A stretch of DNA of 5,227 nucleotides from Rhodoferax sp. GTDB taxonomy: Bacteria; Pseudomonadota; Gammaproteobacteria; Burkholderiales; Burkholderiaceae_C. Below, one piece after another: positions 1 to 5,227 of the stretch. The position numbers were made by a program, and so were the translations under genes. The notes under the pieces were generated by a model. The model had not been told where the DNA came from, made no database searches, and saw nothing but the letters and a program-made list of their open reading frames with translations. The stretch is taken from positions 1 to 5,227 of the forward strand of contig JAIFMA010000132.1 of NCBI GenBank assembly GCA_020048795.1, in the 5' to 3' direction. Each line of letters begins with the position of its first letter. Position 1 is the first letter of the stretch.

Positions 1-4
1 AATG

Positions 5-382
5 TTATTTTTTGGCTGCTGGTTTTGTAGCTTTTTTTGCTGCATTCGGCTTGGGTGCCTCCGCCTTGGGCGCTACTGCCTTTGCTGCAGCTTTAGGTGC
101 AGCCGCCTTTTTCACTGGTTTTGCAACGGGAGCCGGTGCAACCGCAGGTGCTGTTGGTGTCGCCTTGAGTGCAGCGCGCTGATCGCGCAGTACTTTGATT
201 TCTTCGTTGACCTTGTCTTTGCGTTCAGTCAACTTGGCGATGCTGGCAGACAGCTTTGCGATCTCTTTGGCAGTCTTAGAAATGGGCGCTTTCTTTGCAG
301 CGGGTTGAGCCGCCTTGGCTGGAGCCACTACTTTTGCGGGAGTGGGTGCAGCCTTTGATGCTGCATTCTTTGCAGTTGCCAT
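5..382 (-). CDS. Histone H1-like lysine/alanine-rich basic protein
   Basis: This gene encodes a 125-residue protein, starting at the ATG at 382-380 and ending with TAA at 7-5. The start is fixed by a strong Shine-Dalgarno sequence (AGGAGA, 396-391) eight bases upstream. The same frame stays open to 562, but the upstream part looks non-coding. Composition is extreme: 41 Ala (33%) and 26 Lys (21%), with many Pro. Three parts are visible: a Lys/Ala/Pro-rich head (about 1-35), a charged segment (about 36-74) with heptad-spaced I/L/V residues (I41, L44, I48, L51, V58, I62, L65) that looks like a coiled coil, and a long PAKKA-type tail (about 75-125). Eukaryotic H1-like tails of this kind in bacteria are known to bind DNA non-specifically, and AlgP is a familiar relative in style. 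A nucleoid-associated role, possibly as a coiled-coil oligomer, is inferred. There is no signal peptide or membrane segment. Low sequence complexity means homology to named families may be compositional only. Confidence 0.85.
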   Translation of the reverse strand: MATAKNAASKAAPTPAKVVAPAKAAQPAAKKAPISKTAKEIAKLSASIAKLTERKDKVNEEIKVLRDQRAALKATPTAPAVAPAPVAKPVKKAAAPKAAAKAVAPKAEAPKPNAAKKATKPAAKK

Positions 383-390
383 TCTTCGAA

Positions 391-396
391 TCTCCT
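391..396 (-). promoter_or_regulatory. Ribosome binding site of the H1-like gene
   Basis: Read on the minus strand, this is AGGAGA followed by eight bases and then the ATG at 382. It is a near-consensus Shine-Dalgarno sequence. It decides the start in favour of the 125-residue product over upstream in-frame starts reaching to 562. Confidence 0.75.
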
Positions 397-681
397 GGTT
401 GATAGACTGGTTGGAATGTTGAGCCAGCGCCCTATTGTCATTGAAAATTGATAGCAACACATGGACAACACAAGGGCCATCCAGTATCACCAAATTTACG
501 CAACTGACGCGGTAAGATTTTGCCGATGTTCGAATCGGGAGGCGACTGTCACAGATGATCATGCAAAAAGAAACTGGTGTAACGATGGACTCACTTTTGC
601 ATCGTCACCAGCGATCTCGATCCTGGTTACCCCGCGTTGGCGGCGATGGTCGGCATTGGGTACAAGCGGCAGTCATGAGAG

Positions 682-753
682 TCACCCGCCTGGGGAGGGT
701 GATCTGCGGTAGTACAAAATCACCCCGTCAACACTCCAGACATAAGGTCACCC
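682..753 (+). promoter_or_regulatory. Three TCACCC copies and one GGGTGA; possible alternative hairpins
   Basis: TCACCC occurs at 682-687, 720-725 and 748-753, and its complement GGGTGA at 697-702. The GGGTGAT at 697-703 can pair with ATCACCC at 719-725 (7 bp, 15-base loop), or GGGTGA can pair with the first TCACCC (6 bp, 9-base loop). The third copy lies between the likely ribosome binding site and the ATG of the DUF924 gene. The base pairing is seen directly, but any regulatory role is speculation, because short motifs like these can recur by chance. Confidence 0.25.
744..748 (+). promoter_or_regulatory. Ribosome binding site of the DUF924 gene
   Basis: AAGGT lies six bases upstream of the ATG at 755, a moderate Shine-Dalgarno match with good spacing. 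It supports this start, which also places the conserved ILEFWF motif at the expected N-terminal position. Confidence 0.6.
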
Positions 754-754
754 A

Positions 755-1282
755 ATGCAAAAGGAAGACATCCTCGAATTCTGGTTTCATGAACTGAGCG
801 ACAGACAGCGCTTTGCAAAGGACGAAAAGTTAGATTTAGCCATTCGTGAGCGCTTTGGCACCGTCCACCAAGCTGCTGTTCGCGGCCAATTATTCGAGTG
901 GAGAGCTACGCCAGAAGGCCGCTTGGCAGAGATCGTTGTCCTCGACCAGTTTTCACGAAATATGTTCCGTGACACTCCTGAAGCCTTTGCACATGACCCT
1001 CAGGTCTTGGTATTGGCACAAGAATTGGTCGCAAGCGGGCAAGACCAGTTGCTGTCGGCCGATCATCGAGTCTTTGCCTACATGCCCTTCATGCACAGCG
1101 AATCAAGTCTGATTCATGAACAAGCTGAGCGACTATATTCCCAGCCCGGGATGGAGGGCGCACAGCGTCACAGGACGATCATTGAGAAGTTTGGGCGCTA
1201 CCCCCATCGCAATGCCATTTTGGGTCGAACCTCAACTGAGCAGGAGCAAGCCTTCTTGCAGACACCAGGCTCGTCGTTTTGA
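755..1282 (+). CDS. DUF924 family protein
   Basis: The product has 175 residues, close to the usual size of this family (about 180-200), and appears complete. The hallmark segments of DUF924 (Pfam PF06041) are present in order: ILEFWF near residues 6-11, the RFG element at 33-35, VVLDQFSRNMFR at 61-72, FAYMPFMHSE at 107-116 and EKFGRYPHRNAILGR at 144-158, followed by a short acidic stretch with TEQEQAFL. The family is an all-helical, TPR-like fold that is widespread in Proteobacteria and some eukaryotes. I know of no established biochemical activity for it. The conserved His, Arg and Asp/Glu residues hint at a binding or catalytic pocket, but this is unproven. No signal peptide or membrane segment is seen, so it is probably cytoplasmic. 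The gene stands alone and converges on the hemolysin III-type gene 47 bases downstream. I see no clear intrinsic terminator in that gap. Confidence 0.92.
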   Translation: MQKEDILEFWFHELSDRQRFAKDEKLDLAIRERFGTVHQAAVRGQLFEWRATPEGRLAEIVVLDQFSRNMFRDTPEAFAHDPQVLVLAQELVASGQDQLLSADHRVFAYMPFMHSESSLIHEQAERLYSQPGMEGAQRHRTIIEKFGRYPHRNAILGRTSTEQEQAFLQTPGSSF

Positions 1283-1329
1283 GCCGCACTTGTGTTTTGG
1301 TGACCTATGCCGTGACAACAGCAGAGAAT

Positions 1330-1908
1330 CTAAGCCGCATATCCGAGTACTGCAACAAAGTGAGAACCGGTACCCAATGCCACAAAGCCGTGCCAAACGG
1401 CGTGTGAATACCGCAGACGGGAGTCCAGCACGAAAAACACCACGCCCACCGTGTAAGCCAAGCCGCCAGCCACCAACCACAGCACCCCAGGCAAGGGCAC
1501 CCGCTCGAACAATGGAACCGCTGCAATGATGACCAGCCAACCCATGGCAAGATAAAGACCTGTTGACAACCAAGGATGAGATAAACGGTCAAAGGCTTTG
1601 AGCGCGATGCCGGTGGCTGCCAGTGACCAGACCAGCCCAAACAGGCTCCAGCCCCAGGCACCCCCAAGGACACCCAGGGTAAAAGGGGTGTAGCTTCCCG
1701 CGATAAAGAGGTAGATGGCACTATGGTCAAGCTTTTGAAAGATGCGCTTTGCGCGACCGACAGGGACCGCGTGGTAGAGGGTTGACACCAGATAGAGCAA
1801 AACCATCGTCGTGGCGAACACGATGGTACCCACGAAACTGGCCGAGCTCTGATTGCGGGCAGAGGCCATCAAGAATGGGACGGCGATGATTGCCGCCAAC
1901 AATGCCAC
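1330..1908 (-). CDS. Hemolysin III / PAQR-type integral membrane protein, N-terminus uncertain
   Basis: From the GTG at 1908-1906 the product is 192 residues and almost entirely hydrophobic, with about six to seven membrane segments. It carries the family's signature residues: S42 and H46 in VSTLYHAVP, D61-H62 in LDHSAIYLFIAG, and the C-terminal H169xxxH173 (HAVWH), with H183 further on. In PAQR-family structures such Ser, Asp and His residues form a zinc site in the membrane, and an enzymatic hydrolase role is proposed. Bacterial members are named hemolysin III after a Bacillus cereus protein, and a true haemolytic function here is not implied. The frame continues upstream of the GTG as GEEIANCVSHG, which resembles the conserved family N-terminus. 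It then meets TAA at 1953-1951 with no ATG in between. Translation may start at CTG 1944-1942, or the gene may carry a nonsense mutation. No good ribosome binding site precedes the GTG. The gene lies downstream of tnpA on the same strand. Confidence 0.85.
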   Translation of the reverse strand: MALLAAIIAVPFLMASARNQSSASFVGTIVFATTMVLLYLVSTLYHAVPVGRAKRIFQKLDHSAIYLFIAGSYTPFTLGVLGGAWGWSLFGLVWSLAATGIALKAFDRLSHPWLSTGLYLAMGWLVIIAAVPLFERVPLPGVLWLVAGGLAYTVGVVFFVLDSRLRYSHAVWHGFVALGTGSHFVAVLGYAA

Positions 1909-2012
1909 GCCATGGCTGACGCAATTTGCGATTTCCTCACCCAGGGACTGTTAACGTGTCATTCTTGGCATTTTTCCATTGAGTGTGAATCAAGTTGCTG
2001 GTTTCACCACAA

Positions 2013-2047
2013 GGCCCGTCGGTAAGATTCGTGCAAAATCGGCCACT
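2013..2047 (+). repeat. Left terminal inverted repeat (35 bp)
   Basis: It begins GGCCCGTCGGTAAG at the outer tip and ends ATCGGCCACT on the inside. It is the exact reverse complement of 5103-5137, and identity ends at 2048. The outer tip differs from the GGGG start common in the Tn3 family, although a TAAG occurs at repeat positions 11-14. It lies just beyond the 3' end of tnpA. Confidence 0.95.
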
Positions 2048-2058
2048 TCGATCAAAGC

Positions 2059-5019
2059 CTACACGGGCAACGTCATCCGAGTCGGCATCGTCTCAGGTTT
2101 CAAGTCAGTTGGGTAGTCACCAAATCGCTTGAGCTTACTGGTGGCGTATGGGCTTAAGAAAGCCAAATCGGCCGCGCGGATGTTGACACCCTTGGACTTC
2201 AACGTATGAAGGGCTTGGGTTTGATCCACCACGTTTTGCAGCGCCACCGCGTTGGTCACAAGTTCGTTGTAGATGATGGCCTTTTCTTGATCAGCCGGAT
2301 CATTCGACCGGAGATGGCCGCCAGCACCGAAGGCGAGGTGCTTGGCGAACTTGTGATGCCGCTCAATCTTGGTCGTTCCCTTGTGGACAGTGCGGCGCAA
2401 AGATTCGTCCATGACCCATTCCAGTAAGTACGTTGTGCGTACCGCGTTTCCAAGTTCCTTCAAGGCCAAGGCGAATCGATTTTTGGTGCTGTAGCTATTG
2501 ATTTTCGCCAAAACCGTGGAGGGTGCGAGGGTTCCGCTTTGGATTGCCAGCGCGAGTTGCATGAACTGGGGATAGTGCTCTGCGATCAGCACCCAGTTGA
2601 CCGTTGCGGAAAAAAGCGAGTTGATCCTTGCGTAACTGGTCGCATTGTCAGACCGATACAGTGTCAAGTTATGCCAGCGCCGAATACGCGGCATCAGTTC
2701 AATTCCCAGCAGGTATGCCAGGCCAAAGACGGCTGCCGACTGGCCATGGGTGTCTGCATGCAGGCGATTGGGCTTCACATCGGAGAGGTTCTGAAGCAAT
2801 GCGTCCAAAATGTAGGTTGCCTCATAGGTGCCGCAGGCGATGAAACGGCTGAAAAGCGCGATGTAATTATCTGCAACGTGGCGATAGGCAATGCCACCGG
2901 TCTTGCCATAGCGGATATGGTGCTCGGCAAGCAAATTGTCTTCGTAAGTTTCAAAATGGGTACCGTCAGCCGCAGCAGATTGACCCGTCCCCCATTGCTG
3001 CGGCAACTCAAATTGGGCGTATAGGTTGATCAAGTCTGCTGAGGCAGAACGTAGGTCTGCAATGTCGACGTGGCGGCGATCGGTAAATGCCAGTTGATCA
3101 GCAGAGACAGTTCCGCCAAGATGGCGCGCAGCTTCCGTTGGGCCGAGCCCACAGCCGTAGGCAAATGTCGTGAGCACGTAACGGTGATTGGCATCTTTAA
3201 TCTGGGGACCCAGCCGGGACGGGGGTCCGAAGTGCCGACCCCATTGCGCCCAGTGTTCTGTGTTTGAAATCGCCTCCAAAACAGCACGCTCAGGCATGTG
3301 CGCCATCATCTGGTTCTCAAGGTTGATCGCAGTCTCGGGGGTTACCACTGCGCGCAGCCGCGTTACGACTGGCCGCCCATGTCTTCCTCGCTGCAGGTAC
3401 GCCTGTTGGCCGTTGCCCACTGCCGTATCTAGAAAGCTTGCATTCTGATCAAGCTCCCTTTTCACCGCACGGACCAGGCCATCGGCGCCATCTGTCCATC
3501 CGCGTGCCGTGGAATATGCCGTGACCGCGGCCGGGTCTGCAGCTTCAGTTGGAAGTCGATCCCAGAACCTATCGAAGCTCAACGATCCGCACACGAAAAC
3601 TTCGCCTGCTTTGATCGCTGTCATTAACTCAAGAATGGCAACGACCTCCAATTGACGCCGGTTAAACGTCTTTTTGTCTTTGGCATGGTCATGCAACAGG
3701 TCATGCCATTCGCCCGGCAACGTATTGGGGGCTACACCGTCAATGGTCAAATAGTCTGTCTGAAGCGATGCTTCACTTGTGATCGACCTGACAAGCCGTA
3801 GCAGTCCATCTGCAGCTGTCGTGCCTTGCAGCGGCAATATTTCCACCAAACGCACCAAAGCGCTACGCAGTGGAACAAACACTGCCCGAGCGAAAGGGCG
3901 CCAGTTTTGTTTCTCATGACGCAAGTGTTCTTCGCAGCTTTGTGCGAGCGCCTCATGGCCACCCTGCGCTGCAAACACCGCCTCTGCCAGGGACACCTTT
4001 TGCGCGGGGTCAACTGCCGACCCGTGTACGATCAGTGAATCACGAAATGCGCGGATGAGGGCATCGGTTTTATTGCGCCGTGTTTGATACCACTCTGTCA
4101 GGCGCAGCTCACTTTTCCACTCGACTTTGCGGGTGAGCCTGAGCAGCATTTGTGTCAGTTCGTCGAGGACCTGGCCGCGCGCATCGTGAATCACTGCCAT
4201 CAGCAAGGTGTGACGCCGTGGGGTGATGTACTCCCGTAACTCGAGTGCGTTGAGCCGCCTGGCCTCATTAGCCCACTGCAGTATTTTTGAATCGGCGATC
4301 GATTGCAGCGCCGTGGCTGGATTTGGAAGCCCTTGAAGCCACTGATAACGATCAATCAGCTCATTGAGATTCTTGCGCGACGGTCTGCCTGGCGTTGAAC
4401 ATAAATTGGCGAATGGCGATTTCTGTGTCTTCGGATCGACGACCAACAATGTTTCCAGTACAGCTTGTTGCGCCGCACTGAGGCGGCTACACACTTCGGT
4501 CCATTGGGCCGTGTTGATGTTGCTGTGCGAGGTACCGGCGAGCCGACGTAACGTAGCGAGAGGCGGCAATTCGAAGTCATGCCGAATGAGCGCGTCAATC
4601 GCCGAATTGATGATGTCAGCTGGGTCGGTACGAGCTTTGGCGGTTTTACACATCGTTGCTTGGGCCAGCGCACGCGCCTCGGCTCCCCAAGCAACCACTT
4701 TTAAACGATTGAGGATCGCCTGGCGATGCCGGTAAAGTGTTCGGTCTGGGCAAATCAGAGTTGCCCCTGATTCAACGGTCAGTCGGCGAGCCATGTACTC
4801 AACGGTCGCAAGCGGGACATCAGCGGCAGGCAGAAACCGCCCAATGGTCTGGAAAATCTTCAGGTGCACCAGCAACGCTACCTGGGACGCGGGGGTCCGC
4901 GCGACGCTTGGTGCCCACTTTCGCTCATCGAAACTCGGATTGAAGAGTTGCTGCAAATCGGCTGGGGTCAGCGGATCAGGCAGCCCTGGATAAATTACGC
5001 GCGCTGTGGTCTGTGTCAT
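2059..5019 (-). CDS. tnpA: Tn3-family transposase TnpA
   Basis: The enzyme is a 986-residue DDE transposase, within the usual range for the family (about 960-1010), so it looks full length. The N-terminal part (about 1-350) is the DNA-binding region that recognises the terminal repeats (DUF4158-like). The C-terminal catalytic domain contains D685 in AADGTHFE, D756 in HADTHGQ, and a third residue best placed at E886 in KGTTKIERHHKF. That segment lines up with the NKGE segment of Tn3 TnpA, and the D756-to-E886 spacing of 130 equals that in Tn3 (D765 to E895). RRWHNLTLYR follows the second Asp, as expected. The protein cuts and joins transposon ends during replicative transposition, which yields a cointegrate, and no resolvase is encoded here to resolve it. 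The start is the ATG at 5019-5017. Its ribosome binding site is weak, and a TTGACT lies upstream near the right repeat without a well-spaced -10. No frameshift or internal stop is present. Confidence 0.96.
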   Translation of the reverse strand: MTQTTARVIYPGLPDPLTPADLQQLFNPSFDERKWAPSVARTPASQVALLVHLKIFQTIGRFLPAADVPLATVEYMARRLTVESGATLICPDRTLYRHRQAILNRLKVVAWGAEARALAQATMCKTAKARTDPADIINSAIDALIRHDFELPPLATLRRLAGTSHSNINTAQWTEVCSRLSAAQQAVLETLLVVDPKTQKSPFANLCSTPGRPSRKNLNELIDRYQWLQGLPNPATALQSIADSKILQWANEARRLNALELREYITPRRHTLLMAVIHDARGQVLDELTQMLLRLTRKVEWKSELRLTEWYQTRRNKTDALIRAFRDSLIVHGSAVDPAQKVSLAEAVFAAQGGHEALAQSCEEHLRHEKQNWRPFARAVFVPLRSALVRLVEILPLQGTTAADGLLRLVRSITSEASLQTDYLTIDGVAPNTLPGEWHDLLHDHAKDKKTFNRRQLEVVAILELMTAIKAGEVFVCGSLSFDRFWDRLPTEAADPAAVTAYSTARGWTDGADGLVRAVKRELDQNASFLDTAVGNGQQAYLQRGRHGRPVVTRLRAVVTPETAINLENQMMAHMPERAVLEAISNTEHWAQWGRHFGPPSRLGPQIKDANHRYVLTTFAYGCGLGPTEAARHLGGTVSADQLAFTDRRHVDIADLRSASADLINLYAQFELPQQWGTGQSAAADGTHFETYEDNLLAEHHIRYGKTGGIAYRHVADNYIALFSRFIACGTYEATYILDALLQNLSDVKPNRLHADTHGQSAAVFGLAYLLGIELMPRIRRWHNLTLYRSDNATSYARINSLFSATVNWVLIAEHYPQFMQLALAIQSGTLAPSTVLAKINSYSTKNRFALALKELGNAVRTTYLLEWVMDESLRRTVHKGTTKIERHHKFAKHLAFGAGGHLRSNDPADQEKAIIYNELVTNAVALQNVVDQTQALHTLKSKGVNIRAADLAFLSPYATSKLKRFGDYPTDLKPETMPTRMTLPV

Positions 5020-5102
5020 ACGGTGCCCAATATGTTAGGAGCTTGAACCATAACAAGACCAAACAACATCGAGCGAAGTCAAAAAACCAGAGATTAAGGG
5101 CG
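5020..5102 (-). promoter_or_regulatory. Leader between right terminal repeat and tnpA
   Basis: These 83 bases are AT-richer than the coding sequence and must hold the tnpA promoter, unless it lies within the terminal repeat. On the minus strand there is a TTGACT close to the repeat, and later a TTGTTA followed 16 bases on by CATATT. Neither is a convincing pair, so this marks the likely promoter region rather than a defined promoter. Confidence 0.3.
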
Positions 5103-5137
5103 AGTGGCCGATTTTGCACGAATCTTACCGACGGGCC
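5103..5137 (-). repeat. Right terminal inverted repeat (35 bp)
   Basis: This is the exact reverse complement of the left repeat at 2013-2047, with its outer tip (GGGCC on the plus strand) at 5133-5137. The dehydrogenase reading frame begins immediately outside. The last three repeat bases, GCC, are in phase as an Ala codon, which fits the common (G)ANYGWP motif of that family, so part of the tip could be host sequence. Confidence 0.95.
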
Positions 5138-5227
5138 AACTATGGCTGGCCTGTCATCAGCTATGGACAGGAGTACGGAACGCCGATTGCAGTAGGTGAC
5201 GGCACGGCCAAGCCAGGCATGGAACAA
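5138..5227 (+). pseudogene. PQQ-dependent aldose sugar dehydrogenase, interior fragment cut off by the element
   Basis: The 30 codons up to the window edge read NYGWPVISYGQEYG and then a Gly-rich segment ending KPGMEQ. This pattern (NYGWP, then YG.EY, then PGMEQ) is characteristic of soluble PQQ-dependent aldose sugar dehydrogenases of the YliI/Asd type, six-bladed beta-propellers that oxidise sugars, usually in the periplasm. NYGWP lies well inside the protein, so more than half of the gene should precede it. Instead the transposon end lies directly upstream, and the missing 5' part is not on the other side of the element. The gene is therefore 5'-truncated and probably non-functional. Its 3' part continues beyond the window. 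The fragment is short, but the motif match is specific. Confidence 0.75.

Larger units (their letters stand above)
383..754. other. Intergenic region between two divergent genes
   Basis: These 372 bases separate the minus-strand H1-like gene from the plus-strand DUF924 gene, so both promoters should lie here. I see no convincing -35/-10 pair for either gene. Open frames on both strands give low-complexity or unrelated translations without a recognisable family, so I call none of them a gene. Structure that is visible: a short hairpin at 523-538 (CCGAT/ATCGG around GTTCGA), and the repeated TCACCC motifs at 682-753 described separately. No tRNA, CRISPR or insertion-sequence end is evident. Confidence 0.6.
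2013..5137 (-). mobile_element. Tn3-family insertion element, transposase only
   Basis: This 3125-bp element is bounded by perfect 35-bp inverted repeats and filled by one complete transposase gene. The tnpA stop is 11 bases from the left repeat, and the tnpA start is 83 bases from the right repeat. There is no resolvase, no recognisable res site and no passenger gene. Minimal Tn3-family elements of this kind are known, with IS1071 as the well-known example, though IS1071 has much longer terminal repeats. No 5-bp target duplication is seen: the outside pentamers are CACAA (2008-2012) and AACTA (5138-5142). The perfect repeats and intact transposase suggest recent activity. I cannot assign it to a named element from memory. 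Confidence 0.9.

Noticed and set aside
510..519. CGGTAAGATT, a ten-base match to the element's terminal repeat
   Set aside because: The match does not extend on either side, and a single ten-base match to a 35-bp repeat in a window this size is plausible by chance, so it is not a solitary transposon end.
522..539. GTTCGAA within a small stem, resembling a tRNA T-arm
   Set aside because: The stem encloses a six-base loop with the wrong phase for a T-loop, and there is no acceptor, D or anticodon arm around it on either strand.
383..562. Upstream in-frame extension of the H1-like protein by 60 residues
   Set aside because: The extension has ordinary mixed composition unlike the Lys/Ala-rich protein, and a near-consensus ribosome binding site sits just before the ATG at 382.
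461..712. Plus-strand open frame in the intergenic region
   Set aside because: There is no ribosome binding site, no recognisable family and irregular composition, and it overlaps the likely promoter region of the H1-like gene.
1116..1730. Alternative open frames overlapping the DUF924 and hemolysin III-type genes on both strands
   Set aside because: They are shadows of the two real genes, whose frames carry clear family motifs. The overlapping translations do not.
2539..3024. 161-residue plus-strand open frame antisense to tnpA
   Set aside because: It lies wholly inside the transposase catalytic region, matches no family I recognise, and is expected by chance opposite a long GC-rich gene.
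5013..5195. Plus-strand open frame running from the element leader through the right repeat into the flank
   Set aside because: It is in a different frame from the dehydrogenase codons and its translation resembles nothing. The frame beginning at 5138 explains the flank better.

Overview
The window looks like a chromosomal stretch from a beta-proteobacterium, most likely Burkholderiales near the Comamonadaceae. That placement is an inference from the kinds of proteins encoded (a lysine/alanine-rich histone H1-like protein, a DUF924 protein, a hemolysin III-type membrane protein and a PQQ-type sugar dehydrogenase). No taxonomic marker gene is present. About 60% of the window is a transposable element.

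Layout from left to right. (1) A complete minus-strand gene (5-382) encodes a 125-residue histone H1-like basic protein with a central coiled coil. (2) A 372-base intergenic region separates it from the divergent gene to its right and must hold both promoters. It also contains three TCACCC copies and one complementary GGGTGA. (3) A plus-strand DUF924 protein gene (755-1282) follows. (4) Convergent to it is a minus-strand hemolysin III/PAQR-type membrane protein gene (1330-1908 or longer). Its conserved N-terminal coding region continues upstream of the first usable GTG but meets an in-frame TAA at 1951-1953. (5) A Tn3-family insertion element (2013-5137) has perfect 35-bp terminal inverted repeats and carries a single 986-residue transposase gene on the minus strand. 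It has no resolvase and no passenger gene. (6) The last 90 bases are the interior of a PQQ-dependent aldose sugar dehydrogenase gene, cut off by the right end of the element.

The most notable result is the junction structure of the element. The right end sits inside a sugar dehydrogenase reading frame, but the missing 5' part of that gene is not at the left end, and the two outside pentamers (CACAA and AACTA) do not match. A simple insertion would leave the two gene halves flanking the element with a 5-bp duplication. The arrangement therefore suggests an element-mediated deletion or recombination that joined the hemolysin III locus to the dehydrogenase locus. I do not see a wholly new biological system. 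The chromosomal genes look like independent housekeeping or accessory genes rather than one pathway.
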